From Cliona cf. orientalis (lineage: Eukaryota; Porifera; Demospongiae; Clionaida; Clionaidae): a stretch of DNA of 64,000 bases. The stretch lies in the NCBI GenBank assembly GCA_963930775.1, contig OZ005700.1, forward strand, positions 6,706,609-6,770,608, in the 5' to 3' direction. The notes under the pieces are model-generated. The model was not told where the DNA came from, searched no databases, and worked only from the letters and a program-made list of their open reading frames with translations. Positions 47,619 through 58,720 of this stretch are shown piece after piece. Made by a program: the position numbers and the translations under genes. Numbering within the stretch: the first letter of the stretch is position 1; each line of letters begins with the position of its first letter.

Positions 47619-49817
47619 ATGGCTCAGCAGCAGCAATATCAAGATAGAAAGATTGGTTTTAAGACTGTGCAGCTGTTTAAAGACCAAATCCTGGGAATTG
47701 GATCCTATGGAACTGTCTGCGAAGCAAAATGTGATGATCTCCTCTGTGCTGCTAAAATTCTCCACCCAACACTCTTTGGCCCAACCGCTCAGCTTCAAGT
47801 TTCACATAAACAAGAACACAGGCTACCGATTAAGAGGTTCGAACAAGAATGTGAGTTCCTGAGCACCATACGACATCCAAACATTGTCCAGTACCTGTGC
47901 ATGCACCAAGATCCTGACACTGGCCTTCCAGTGCTACTAATGGAGCTGATGGACGAGAGCTTGACTCACTTTTTGGAAAGCTCCCCACAGCCAATTGCCT
48001 ATCACATTCAAGTCAATGTATGCCATGATGTTATCCTAGCGCTATCGTTTCTCCACTCAAACGGTATCATCCATAGAGATCTCTCCAGCAACAACATTCT
48101 GCTACGTGGCAATGTCTTAGCCAAGGTGACCGACTTTGGAATGGCAAAGCTGGGTGACTTGAATCTTCAAGCAGCTTGCTAGCTATACCTTCACTATGTG
48201 TCCAGGCACAGACGTCTACATGCCTCCAGAAGCAGTTAAAGATGATCCAGTGTACACTGAAAAGATTGATTGCTTCTCATTTGGAGTCATCGTCATCCAA
48301 ACCTTGACATGACTGTTTCCTAAACCTGGAAATCGACACCAAGAAATTGAAATTAATCACCCAGGAATACCACGAGGCACTGTTGAGGTACGCTTAGGTG
48401 AAGTCGATCGCAGACAGAACTACATCAGTCAAGTTGACCCAAACCATCCTCTCCTACCAATTGCTCTTAATTGCCTGAAAGACAAGGATACTGAGCGTCC
48501 CTCAGCTCAGCAACTCTGTGAAAGCGTTGCTAATCTGAAAGGGAGACCGGAGTACGGCCATAGTGTGGCAGCTGCACAGCAGGAGAGCCAGCAACTGAGA
48601 CAACTACTACAACAAATACAACAACTACACCGAGATCAGACTCAGCAAATTGTGCGAGAAAAGGAGGGAGAAGTAGCACAATTGAGACAGCAATTAGAGT
48701 CATACCAGGTGAATCAAGAAGCCATGATAGAAAAAGAGAGAGAGCTACAATGGATGAGACAACAAATGGAGAGCAGTGAGCGGGAAAGAGCTAACCTTGA
48801 GAAGAGGCTCCTTGAAAAGGACAGTATACATGAATCGGAGGCCCGGGCCCAGGGGCAGCCACTGCTGAGGTCAAAGGACAAGGATCATCAGGAAGCTGCT
48901 AGAAAAGTGGATAGGAAGAAAAATATCAAGCTGGCATGGAGGAAGGGAAAGAAGGCACCATTTAAATATAGAAGATTGTGTGATGCCGTTGTTGATGGTA
49001 GCAAGGTATATTTTCAAATTGATGACTATCGGCTCTATACCTACAACGTCGGTGACAATAGTTGGTCATATCTTCCAAATTGTCCATTTTTTAGTTTCAG
49101 CCTCGCAATTCTCAATGGTCAACTAACAACTATTGGTGGAGGACCACTTACTAACAAACTGATGAGTCTCACTAATGAATATAAGTGGACGGAGAAATTC
49201 CCACCCATGCCAACTAAACGAATGTTATCAACTGCGGTGTGCACCGGAACAGTTCTGATTGTAGCAGGGGGAGCTGGACTGAGGTTCAAGAGTCTAGCAA
49301 CAGTTGAAATACTAAACTTTGGAAATAATGGTCTACTGCTGTTGATCTACCAGAATCTTTAAGTTCTTGTTCTGCAGTAGTACATGGTGATCAGCTGTAT
49401 GTACTGGGGAGTGGCTTGGTTGACAAATCAGTGTATACCTGTTCAGTGAGTGCTCTCCTCCAGACTTGCACACAAAGATCATTAGAAGAGTGCACAAGTG
49501 CCCTGTCACTATCCAACAGCAGTGGTGTGTGGAGTACACTCCCTGATCTTCCAGTTAAGGAGTCGACCTGTGTGATCTTTTGTGGACAGCTCCTTGCAGT
49601 TGGTGGGAAAGATCCTGGCGACAAACCCACCACAGCTATTTACCTGTACAACCAATACACTAACTCATGGAATATCATTAGTTACATGGCAACAGCAAGA
49701 AAGCGACCCTTTGCTGCTGTTCTCCCCAACAACCAACTGATGGTAGTGGGAGGGGAGACTAAGATTAATGATATGTGGACCTCTTTAGATTCTGTAGAGT
49801 TTGGTATTTCAATTTAA
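47619..49817 (+). pseudogene. Kinase - coiled coil - Kelch fusion gene, frame broken
   Basis: Intronless. The N-terminal protein kinase domain has a glycine loop (GIGSYGTVCEA), an AAKIL lysine, HRDLSSNNILL and DFG. The frame ends at a TAG (48179-48181), but kinase sequence continues in another frame (CPGTDVYMPPEAVKD, CFSFGVIVIQ) up to an in-frame TGA at 48310-48312. It then continues through LPIALNCLKDKDTERPSA, a Gln/Glu-rich coiled coil (about 48565-48900) and Kelch-type repeats (TIGGGPLTNK, IVAGGAG). A second frame change near 49325 precedes the last Kelch blades (LLAVGGKDPGDKPTTAI, LMVVGGETKIND). Three lesions imply a decayed copy, though sequencing errors or allelic variation could account for some. 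The domain order kinase-coiled coil-Kelch is unusual outside sponges. If intact it would be a cytosolic signalling protein. Confidence 0.85.
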
Positions 49818-50261
49818 GTTACATTATTTTTGCCAGTAGTATTTCCTGAATCATATTCTACTATAATAATTATATATAGCTATTCAGATTTCTTTCATCC
49901 CAATGTATAATATTGTCACAAATTTATACACACACTATTATAGTATTATCAGTATAGTATGTCACACAAAAATTAATGATGCATGATTGTTTTGACATAG
50001 TTGGCTGGTATAATTAATTCCAACACCTAAGTGTGATTTCCCAATTCACGGATATTTATAAGCCACTCTGCAATTGGTATTGATCTATATAGTACAATGT
50101 ATGTTTCTTGACCACCATAATTATGCATCACATCTCCACAGGTATAAAGCTAATCATACAAAGTGTAGCTATCATTCATTGAAAGTCATACATGTAGCTA
50201 GCTAGCTAAGCAGATGATAGGGATATCTTCATAAGGTTCATCCCTCCACTGGTTTGGGTGA

Positions 50262-50645
50262 TCAAATCAGTGTATACCTGTTCAGTGAGTGCTCTCCTCC
50301 AGACTTGCACACAAAAATCATCATTAGAAGAGTGCACAAGTGCCCTGTCACTATCCAACAGCAGTGGTGTATGTCGGAGTACACTCCCTGATCTTTCAGT
50401 TGTAGAATCGACCTGTTTAACCTTTTGTGGACAGTTCCTTGCAGTTGATGGCAAAGACTCTAATCACAAACCCACCACAGCTGTTTACATGTAGCTAGCT
50501 ACAGCCATTCTACCAACTCCTGGAATGTCATTAGTCACATGGCAACAGCAAGAATAGCCTGCTTTGCTGCTGTTAGTGGGAGGGGAGACTAAAAGTGACA
50601 ACGAGTGGATTATGTTAGATTCTATAGAGTTTGGGGTAATTTGAT
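50262..50645 (+). pseudogene. Relic duplicate of the last Kelch segment
   Basis: Repeats the end of the preceding gene (KSVYTCSVSALLQTCTQ, ECTSALSLSNSSG, TFCGQFLAVDGKD) with frameshifts and a stop after TTAVYM. Matching continues to about 50645 in broken frames. It starts inside the Kelch part, so it is a partial tandem duplication. Confidence 0.85.
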
Positions 50646-51017
50646 TTAAATTACATTGCATGTCTATGCAATTCCTGAATCATACAAATCAAGTTAGCTA
50701 GCTAGCTATTATTCAGTTTTTCTAAGTTTCCGGCGTGTCACAAAATTACTCATATAAAATTAATAGTAATTATTACACGGTATGTGTGACGTGCATTAAT
50801 TTTGTAGTAAATTGTTATACCATTGGTCCATTGGTATTGAATTGTAGTTATCTGGTACAATTCCAGGGGGACATTGGTGGCAATTTATGAGCCGTGGGTC
50901 GGTATGAAGATAATATTTCTCTATTTATACGATAGAAATGTAATTTTGTCCTTGTCTCAGCAAGGTCAAGGTCAAGGGGTGGGGTTGGAGGCGTGGCTGC
51001 ATGCAAGGAACACAATA

Positions 51018-54000
51018 ATGGCTGGATTTGTGAGTTTCACTACTGTTATGAAGGCGATATCATACATAGTGATAATTATTCCCGTACTATAGATCAGAAA
51101 CGTATCCTCCAGATTGTGGAGGTCAGCTGGCGGGATCTCTCTCCTGAGAGCAGCCTCTGCCAGGTCTACCACTGCCCCCTACAGCTCGGGGGCTGCTGAC
51201 TTCAAACCAGTAACATCACTCACAGAAGATGAACAGATGATGAAAGAAACAGGTATTTAGTATTGACATGAGTTCAACTGCTGGATCAATGTATGGTGTT
51301 TGATATAGTGGCTAGGTTTGCCCGGGAGAAGATCCAGCCTCTGGTTCGCGAGATGGATGATGCATCACAGATGGATAAGGCAGTCATCAATGCTCTCTTT
51401 GAGCAAGGGGTGAGCTGGATACTCAATATATACCTCGATAATTTAAAGACCTAGCTAGAGTTAATTGGAGCTAAACAATCTACATAGCGTATAAATCGAG
51501 AGTTGGCATGGATGTAAGATGCTCAACAGAGCTAGAGTTACTGTAGTGAATTCCTTAGAAATAGTTTCAGCTCATGTTCACAACTATTAATCCTGCACAG
51601 CTGATGGGGATTGAGGTTGACTCTAAGTACGGTGGAGCGGGGTCGACATTCTTTGCGTCCATTGTGGCCATCGAGGAGCTGGCCCGTGTTGACCCCTCGG
51701 TCAGCGTGGTCTGTGATGTCCAGAACACCCTAGTCAATGAGTACTTCAGGCGGTATGCCAGCGTTGAGCTACAGGAGAAGTACTTCCCTAAGCTGGCCAA
51801 AGATCTGGTAAAGATGTACATGTACTGTGAAGATCGTATGCACTCTATACATGCATGCATCAAGTCGTGTATAACATGTACGGGTATATATACATACAAA
51901 AAAATGTGGATGGGACATGACTGACTCATAGCCTCAACCAGCTGGTACTCCCCTAGCATCATTCCCAGACTCCGTTCCTAGATTGTATACAATCTAGGTA
52001 GCAGTCAGAGAGCCTGGGGACAAAGTTACATGTACATGTACATGTAGCTCTTGCCCACAAGCCAAATTTCAGTAAACAGGTTTCAATTGATTTGAGGTGT
52101 TGCTTTAGGGTGGTATCATAAACTTTACTTCTTATACATCTTCTTGTGTTTATTTGCTTGCAGTTGGGTAGCTACTGTCTGTCTGAAGCCAGCTGTGGAG
52201 CAGATGCCTTTGCACTGAGGACTAGTGCCAAGAAGGATGGGGAGTACTGGATCCTCAATGGAGAGAAGATGTGGATCACCAATGCTGAACATGCCGGAGT
52301 ATTCATGGTCATGGCAAACATTGACTTCGACAAGGTACATGTACATGTAGATCTAACACCTAATGGGGACTATCACGTGATATTTGGACCCCCCATGCAG
52401 ACCCTGAAGACTAACCCTGCCATACAAACCTTGGAAACTAACCCAGCTAACCATTTATACCCAGAACCCAGTCCCTGACCATTCTGAATCTCTACTATAG
52501 TTGCATGGGAGTCCATGAATTTCAGCAATAATATTATAAGGGCCGGGGGGGGGGGGGTCCAAATATTTCGAAATATATGGACTAGGGAGAACAAAAAAGG
52601 GGGGTCCAAATTTGTCTTGATAGTACACAATAGATTTGAACTCCTCCAGCCAATTATTTGTGTGGGATCTAGAAGGAGGAATGAGAGGAGAGGATTGAAA
52701 GAGGAGGGTCTCAAGGGGTGAGAGAGAGAGAGAGAGAGGGAGAGTTAGCCAATCATTCTTTGCAGGGTTACAAAGGTATCACCACATTTGTTGTTGACCG
52801 AGACACTCCTGGTCTGTCTATTGGGAAGAAGGAGGACAAGCTTGGCATCAGGGCATCATCCACCTGCCCAGTCCTCCTCGATAATGTCAAGGTAACAAAA
52901 ATTTTGACATACAGGATTATGTACATGTATACTCCATGTAAGCTAAACTGCTATGTTATGGTGCATGGTCACTTTAATCTGCTCTTTGTCTCCATCCTCA
53001 AAATTTGTAATGTCTACGCCTATATACATTGCAAGTATACCAAGACTAAGTGCTATTACCCTATTATCATTAGACAGTACTCGGTTGCATGGTTTCATAG
53101 CTGTTTGTGAGTGTATGAGAATATAATATTACTGTATCCATAATAATTAACCAAGGTCATCATTAAGTGACTAATTCCTTATGCATGCAGGTTCATGAGT
53201 CCCAGATCATTGGGGAGCTTGGAAAGGGCTACAAGTATGCCATTGAGGTGTTGAACATTGGAAGAATAGGCATTGGTGCTCAGGTAAGCATGCACTACAA
53301 AAAAAAAAATCACATTTCTAGTAATAATACAGCTTCCCTGAGAGATTCCATGGGATGTTTTTAACTGCGTGTATACAGTTTCGATCCTTGTAGGTTGAGC
53401 ATACCATACATATCATAAGCGGAAGGATACTTAGTTTTGGTGTTGAATCTTGATTCTACATGCATTCTTATCATTATGACTCTGAAATACACGAGTGCCT
53501 GGGATCAAAGTCTTTCTCCTCTAAGTATACTAGTATTAGCCTCGTCCCCAAGCCCTCTTTCGATCCCCCAACTGCAACAATAGTAGCTGGGAGATTGAGA
53601 GAGGGCCTGGAGACGAGGCTACACTTGTGTGGTGATGTAATGAGCTGATCAGAACATGTTTATAAAGTTAGCACAAACAATTATTTGTGATTTTTTTCCC
53701 CAGATGGTAGGTTTGGCTAAAGGTGCCCTGGACTGCACTATTCCTTACCTGCATGAGCGTGAGGCCTTTGGGAGGAAGATCGCTGACTTCCAGGCAATGC
53801 AGCACATGAGAGCCAAGCTGGCCACTGAGGTGGAGGCAGCCAGCCTACTCGTCTACAACGCAGCCAGGATGAAGGACCACGGGATGCCCTTTGTCAAGGA
53901 GGCAGCCATGGCCAAGTACTACACCTCAGAGGTAAGAAGGAAATAATATTATTATAATTATTATTATAGTCTAGTAAGCAACATAGATAACATGTAGTGC

Positions 54001-54553
54001 CTGGACCCTGCTAAGAAAGAGGATCCCCCCCCCCCCCCAAACAATATTGTTTAACTGAAGTGTAATAGCAAACTATAGCTGGAAGGTGCAAAACTAGTCA
54101 GTCTCACAGTACATGTACACTCGTGCCATATATTCAGCATCATGGTCCCCCCACCATCCCCCCCCCCCAAAACCCCACCTACATGTACATGTATATAAAT
54201 TGTGAAACCTTACGAACAAAGTGATAGTGGTATGATTATAATAATTATTATTATTAGGTGGCTAATAATGTTGCTGGACGATGCGTTGAAATGATGGGAG
54301 GGGTGGGCTTTATCAAGGACTACCCAGTTGAGAAGTTCTACAGGGATGCAAAGATCGGTAAGTACAGTAGTTACATGTACAATGCATAATTATACCGGTA
54401 TGTGAATGACCACAATCCATGTATGCACAAAATGTACCAAAATTAACGTACTGGTATGTGTATATACATGCAGGTCAAATCTATGAAGGGCCCTCATTTA
54501 TTCAACTCAACACCATCGCCAAATGTATGGACGATGAGTTCAAGAATAAGTAA
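51018..54553 (+). CDS. ACADSB: Short/branched-chain acyl-CoA dehydrogenase, mitochondrial
   Basis: Ten coding exons: 51018-51029, 51093-51252, 51309-51409, 51601-51807, 52164-52334, 52766-52891, 53191-53283, 53704-53931, 54258-54357 and 54474-54553. The frame closes at every junction and gives 425 residues. The first coding exon holds only four codons (MAGF), followed by an Arg/Ser-rich transit peptide. Family signatures: [18 protein letters not shown]-binding [36 protein letters not shown], the [13 protein letters not shown] helix, [23 protein letters not shown] and the catalytic-glutamate segment IYEG. It oxidises 2-methyl-branched and short acyl-CoA esters in isoleucine catabolism, passing electrons to ETF. 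Closest by pattern to ACADSB rather than ACADS ([17 protein letters not shown]). Confidence 0.93.
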
Positions 54554-54580
54554 AAACAAAACATTTTTTCCTGTGATGGT

Positions 54581-54586
54581 AATAAA
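54581..54586 (+). promoter_or_regulatory. Polyadenylation signal AATAAA
   Basis: AATAAA lies 27 bases after the ACADSB stop. The convergent gene on the minus strand has ATTAAA at about 54602, so the two 3' ends almost touch or overlap. Confidence 0.6.
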
Positions 54587-54624
54587 ATTATTGCTGACCA
54601 TTTTTAATAATAAAAATTCATTTC

Positions 54625-55254
54625 TCATTTTTTGTAAGAGTACGTCCATGGGTTACGCTTTAGAAATGGCTGCTGTGTGGCTGCCAGTACAGACAGTGGG
54701 GTCACATAAGTCTCCTCCTTTCCAGCAGCCTCCCCCCTCGAGCTCGTCGCTAAAGAGTCCTCATTTGTGGATGAGCCTTCGCCACCACCATGTTTCGTCT
54801 TTGGCGGCGTTGGCCTGTACCACCACTTGGCACACTCGCTCGGTCTCACTGTGATCATCTTATTTGGCAAAGAGTGGCTGCGAGGGAAGCGACGAAAGCT
54901 TCCCTTTGTGACTGTCTGAAACTTGCTGAGCAGCTCAGGGTCCGCTCTAAAGGTCGAGTGCTTACAGATGTGCACAGCGGAGAGAGGTGTGCAGTTGACA
55001 GAGCTGCACCTCCGGTGGTGGTTGTTGTCGTGGCTACTGCTAGTGGGAGAGCTTGAGTGATTGTAGCTGTCCCCGTAGACAGAGATGCAGTGTGATGGGT
55101 TACTCTGCCACATGGTGTGGTTCTCGGATCGGTGTTGGTTCTTGGAGCTGTCCTTCTCCAGTTTCTTTCCGAGGCCCTGGCCGAAGTAACAGCCAGAGCT
55201 CTGGAAGGCATGTCGGTTGTCATGCTTAGAAAACATGTTCTCTTTCACAGTTTT
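54625..55254 (-). CDS. Uncharacterised basic Ser/His-rich protein (terminal exon)
   Basis: A 207-residue frame from the Met at 55248. The frame continues upstream to a splice-acceptor-like CACTTGTAG at 55255-55263, so it may be the last exon of a larger gene. It is rich in Ser, His, Asn and Lys in the first half, with FRRFPRSHSLPNKMITV and AKWWYRPTPPKTKH in the middle and NPWTYSYKK at the end. No signal peptide or membrane segment. I do not recognise the family. A candidate upstream exon (55750 to about 55652, MNSECKADQHLRLVYLTYAE) has a GT donor, but its phase does not match, so it was not joined. It is convergent with ACADSB and divergent from the EFCAB10-like gene. A ciliary role is only suggested by that pairing. 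Confidence 0.6.
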   Translation of the reverse strand, partial: KTVKENMFSKHDNRHAFQSSGCYFGQGLGKKLEKDSSKNQHRSENHTMWQSNPSHCISVYGDSYNHSSSPTSSSHDNNHHRRCSSVNCTPLSAVHICKHSTFRADPELLSKFQTVTKGSFRRFPRSHSLPNKMITVRPSECAKWWYRPTPPKTKHGGGEGSSTNEDSLATSSRGEAAGKEETYVTPLSVLAATQQPFLKRNPWTYSYKK

Positions 55255-55466
55255 CTACAAGTGATATTAAAGTAATGAGTAAACGTGAGAGTTAATAATC
55301 ATCAGAAACCTAGCTTGAGCCTGGTTCCTGCTCAGTAGAATGTATGACAATTGTACATGCAAAAAATGTACACATGCATGCATGACATTGTACTTCTCAG
55401 ACCTCGAGTCCTCAGCTAGGTAGTCTGGGGTACAGCCCCTTCGCAGGAGAGAGGAATGGGTTGGTA

Positions 55467-55489
55467 CCCCCCCCCCCCCCCCCCCCCCC
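55467..55489. repeat. Poly-C tract
   Basis: About 23 C, within what may be an intron of the minus-strand gene. Confidence 0.9.
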
Positions 55490-55773
55490 AAGACTATCAG
55501 CGAGTATCGGCTACGCCAGACTATCAACTAGGGTGGTACATGCATGTATCTATAATTTATTGCTTTAGTATTTAGCAGTATGTTTACTTTTTACAACTAG
55601 ACCTAGCTGATTGCACGTTACATTCCAGTAATACCATAGCCTGACTGTACCTGATCGACTACTATCGGCGGTAGCGTGGAGGCCATCATCCTCAGCATAG
55701 GTGAGATAAACAAGCCTTAGGTGTTGATCAGCTTTGCATTCTGAATTCACCAGGGGCGCCCTGAGCAGCTTGC

Positions 55774-55787
55774 GTTTCCATAGTAAC
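55774..55787. promoter_or_regulatory. Possible X-box (RFX site) in a divergent promoter
   Basis: GTTTCCATAGTAAC matches the RFX consensus GTNRCC-N(0-3)-RGYAAC at all but one position. It lies about 106 bases upstream of the EFCAB10-like start codon, between two divergent transcription units. RFX sites control ciliary genes in animals. The functional claim is inference. Confidence 0.5.
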
Positions 55788-55892
55788 CACTATTAAAAGA
55801 CCCTCCCACCGATGTTGAAGGTGCAGAAAATCTCAGAGAATCGAGCCAGTAAAGAGTGAATCTAACGCAGTCTGACAGTTTAAAAGACAACG

Positions 55893-56354
55893 ATGGCAAG
55901 CAAGGGATTATCAGAAACCACCAGGCCAACCAGCAGCAGTAACCCGTACGTGAGCCACGAAGAGCGAGCCAGCAAATACATGAAGGACCACCGGATCGTT
56001 GAACTGTTCGAGAACATGATGGCTGGTCTGGTCTACGAGAGACCAGAAAACCCCAAAGAATACATGAAAAAGCACCTGCAACAGCTCCTCAAGGCTAAGG
56101 CCGATCCAGATGAAGTTGAGGCACCCTGTCTCCTGGATGAATCGAACTTAAAGTCCATGTACTACATGCTGGACATCACCAAGAAGGGCTACATCTCAAA
56201 AGAGCAGTACCTCCAAGCCATGGGTGCCATAGGAGCAAGGAAGTTCAACAAAAACCCATCCGGAGCAAATCTCAACAAGATAACATTAGAGACTTTCTTG
56301 CGAGAGACCAAAGCATCACTTAGGGATGCGTCAGCAACCTACAATGACCTCTAG
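55893..56354 (+). CDS. EFCAB10: EFCAB10-like EF-hand domain protein
   Basis: Single-exon frame of 153 residues. The N-terminal part SKYMKDHRIVELFENMMAGLVYERPENPKEYM is the RIIa/Dpy-30-like dimerisation segment typical of EFCAB10 and other flagellar proteins. It is followed by an EF-hand-like region (LKSMYYMLDITKKGYISKEQYLQAMGAIG) that lacks several calcium-binding acidic residues, so it may not bind calcium. Members of this family are associated with cilia and flagella. The length fits the family. A broken duplicate lies at 57449-57900. The start is supported by conservation with that duplicate. Confidence 0.85.
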   Translation: MASKGLSETTRPTSSSNPYVSHEERASKYMKDHRIVELFENMMAGLVYERPENPKEYMKKHLQQLLKAKADPDEVEAPCLLDESNLKSMYYMLDITKKGYISKEQYLQAMGAIGARKFNKNPSGANLNKITLETFLRETKASLRDASATYNDL

Positions 56355-56499
56355 ATCACACTTTGTATACATAACTGTATAGAAAGATTCCACATAATCA
56401 TGATTGACTTGTACATCATTATTCCACAATTTATGCTATGATATTTTTTTAATTTTATGATTAGTACGGGGAGGTGGTACTGGGGTTGACGATCATGAT

Positions 56500-56905
56500 T
56501 CTAATGTTGGGAAAGCAGGCGAGAGAGAAGTGAAGTTATATACATGCATGGAAAGAGAAAATCTCAGGCTGTGAATCTAGGCTACTTGCAGCAACTCACA
56601 CTTGAGTTCCACCATCTCCGATTGAAATGTGAAGTTGCTGGGTTCCTCAGGATATTACTACCCGGCAATCCTACACTCCACTGTCATCAGGGCCCAGTAG
56701 CTCAGTTTGTAATAGTGTGACTAGAGATTAAGGTTCTGGTTCAAGTATCTCAGCTGGATCCAAGGCTCTTTTCAGTCTAGGCCTGACTAGTGGTGAGGTA
56801 AGGGTCCTGGGCTCAAAATTAATTCCGAGATTTTTCCTCCAGGCTTTCCATTAATTAACTCTTTCTTGCCTGCTTTCCCAGCATCAGCCTTTACCAGGCT
56901 TCAGT
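56500..56905. mobile_element. Foldback element with tRNA-like core, copy 1
   Basis: Outer ends ATGTTGGGAAAGCAGGCGAG (about 56502) and TTGCCTGCTTTCCCAGCAT (about 56867-56885) are inverted. Inside is a tRNA-like plus-strand segment at about 56692-56762 (GGGCCCAGTAGCTCAGTTTG ... GGTTCAAGTATC). Inner arms around AGATTTTTCCTCC and GAGAAAATCTCAGG also pair. Confidence 0.6.
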
Positions 56906-57282
56906 GTACAATAATTTCAAACATAATAATGAAGTAGGGATGGTAGTGCCAAAACAAGATTTGTACGGATAACTTAATATCATATCCACAATTCATACTG
57001 TGCTAATACTTGCATGGAACAGTAGAATTGATAATTGATTTAACCATAACATGTCTTCCCATACTCATATGAATGTGGCATACTATGGCATCATACGGGA
57101 GAATGGGCTGGAATCGGAGAAGATGCTTCCATTTATTAGTAGGCAAGGCCGTGTTACAGGATATAGGCTATAGTGCCAGGAACAGGAGGTACTATTCTAT
57201 GATATCACACCACGGTGCATCAAATGAGGTAATCAAGCATAGCAGGCAAAACAGAATGCTGGCTCCCTATTCTGGCTCACTA

Positions 57283-57499
57283 GTTGCTGCTGCTTGTTGG
57301 CCTGGTTGGTTTCCGATAATCCCTTGATTGCCTTCATTGTCGAAGGTTCAAAATATCAAACTGCACAAAATTCACTCTTCTGCTGGCTCTCGAGAATCGA
57401 GCCAGCAAAGAGTGAATTTTGTGCAGTTTGATAGTTTAAACGACAACGATGGCAAGCAAGGGATTATCGGAAACCACCAGGCCAACAAGCAGCAGCAAC
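57283..57499. repeat. Palindrome: inverted copy of the EFCAB10 duplicate's 5' end
   Basis: The left arm 57283-57392 is the reverse complement of 57395-57499, with small gaps. The right arm includes the 5' UTR and about the first 17 codons of the duplicated EFCAB10-like gene. The left arm is therefore an inverted duplicate of that gene's start (TTGTTGGCCTGGTTGGTTTC mirrors GAAACCACCAGGCCAACAAG). The spacer is only a few bases around CGAGAATCG. A transcript through it would form a long hairpin. Confidence 0.9.
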
Positions 57500-57900
57500 C
57501 CGTATGTGAGCCACGAAGAGCGAGCCAGCAAGTACATGAAGGACCACAGGATCATTGAACTGTTCGAGAATATGATGGCTGGTCTGGTCTACGAGAGACC
57601 AGAAAACCCGAAGGAGTACATGAAGAAGCATCTACAACAGCTCCTCAAGACTAAGGCTGATCCAGAAGAAGTTGAGGCACCCTGTCTCCTCGATGAATCG
57701 AATTTGAAGTCCATGTATTACATGTTGGACATCACTAAGAAGGGCTAGAACAGTGCCTCCAAGCCATGGGTGCCATAGGAGTGAGAAAGTTCAAAGAGAA
57801 TCCATCTGGGGCAAACCTCAATAAGATAACACTAGAGACTTTCCTGCGAGAGACCAAAGCATCACTCAGGGATGCATCTGCAACCTACAGCGACCTCTAG
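57449..57900 (+). pseudogene. Broken tandem duplicate of the EFCAB10-like gene
   Basis: The first 99 codons match the intact gene at 55893 closely. A 10-base deletion in the EF-hand (GGCTAGAACAGTGCC versus GGCTACATC...AGTACC) creates an immediate TAG at 57746-57748. Downstream codons (LQAMGAIGVRKFKENPSGAN) are conserved to the terminal TAG in the shifted frame. The truncated product would keep the dimerisation segment. Confidence 0.9.
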
Positions 57901-58094
57901 ATCAGAATGAACACTCACAGGCACTTATTGATTATAATTTTAATATAGACATATTGTATAGAAAGATTTCCACGTACACAATCATGATCGTAGTAGATAC
58001 TTGTACATCATTATTCCACAATGCCATAACTTAAGGTGACATTTTTGATGAGTATTTTACGATTAGCACACAGAGGTGGTACAGTATTGACAAT

Positions 58095-58465
58095 TCTGAT
58101 GTTGGGAAAGCAGGCAAGAGAAGTGAAGTTAATAGAAGGAGAAAAATCTCAGGATCCAACCAGGATTTGAACCCAGGACCTTCTGATTCTAGTCAGACAC
58201 TCTTACCAACTGAGCTACTGCGCCCTGATGGCAGTGGAGTGTAGGATTGGTCTACTAGTTCAAACCCAGTAACTTCAAATCTCAATCGGAGATGGCAGCA
58301 GCCTAGGTTCATAGCCGAGCCTAAGCCATCTTTTCAGTCTAGGTGTGACTGGTGCATGGCGAGGTTGATAATCAGAAGGTTCTGGGTTCTGGATCCTGAA
58401 ATTTTTCACTTTCCATTTACTTCACTTTTCTCTCGCCTGCTTTCCCAACACTAGCCTTTAAATTA
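58095..58465. mobile_element. Foldback element with tRNA-like core, copy 2
   Basis: Outer ends GATGTTGGGAAAGCAGGCAAG (about 58098) and CTCGCCTGCTTTCCCAACAC are inverted. A tRNA-like segment lies on the minus strand, about 58226-58152 (GGGCGCAGTAGCTCAGTTGG ... GGGTTCAAATCCTGG). Its six-base anticodon loop and unpaired acceptor make a functional tRNA unlikely. Inner arms CTCAGGATCC ... CCAGGACCTTCTGATT and AATCAGAAGGTTCTGG ... GGATCCTGAAATTTT are mirrored. Confidence 0.65.
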
Positions 58466-58720
58466 ATACGGGTATAAATTTTTGCAGTTTTGGGCCAATC
58501 CGCAGTAATATCAAAACATTAGTACCTGCAAATAATATTGTACAGCTACACAACAATATTACACCTGCAGCTGGTACATGACTCGATTATGGTTGAAGTT
58601 GACCACTGAACGTTCGAACCATTATACTGACTATATTATAGTCCAATCCTGAATCAAGAAGTGATTTAATAATATTGGGTGTCAATTGAAAAAAAATACT
58701 ATTATGATACTGAGGTATCT

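Noticed and set aside
54456-55056. Plus-strand frames antisense to the 207-residue minus-strand protein
   Set aside because: They overlap the ACADSB last exon or its 3' UTR and the opposite strand shows better coding character.
55652-55750. Upstream exon of the unknown minus-strand gene
   Set aside because: A GT donor is present, but its phase (1) does not fit the phase-0 acceptor at 55254.
58152-58226. Functional tRNA on the minus strand
   Set aside because: The anticodon loop has six bases and the acceptor ends do not pair. It lies inside a foldback element, so it is tRNA-derived at best.
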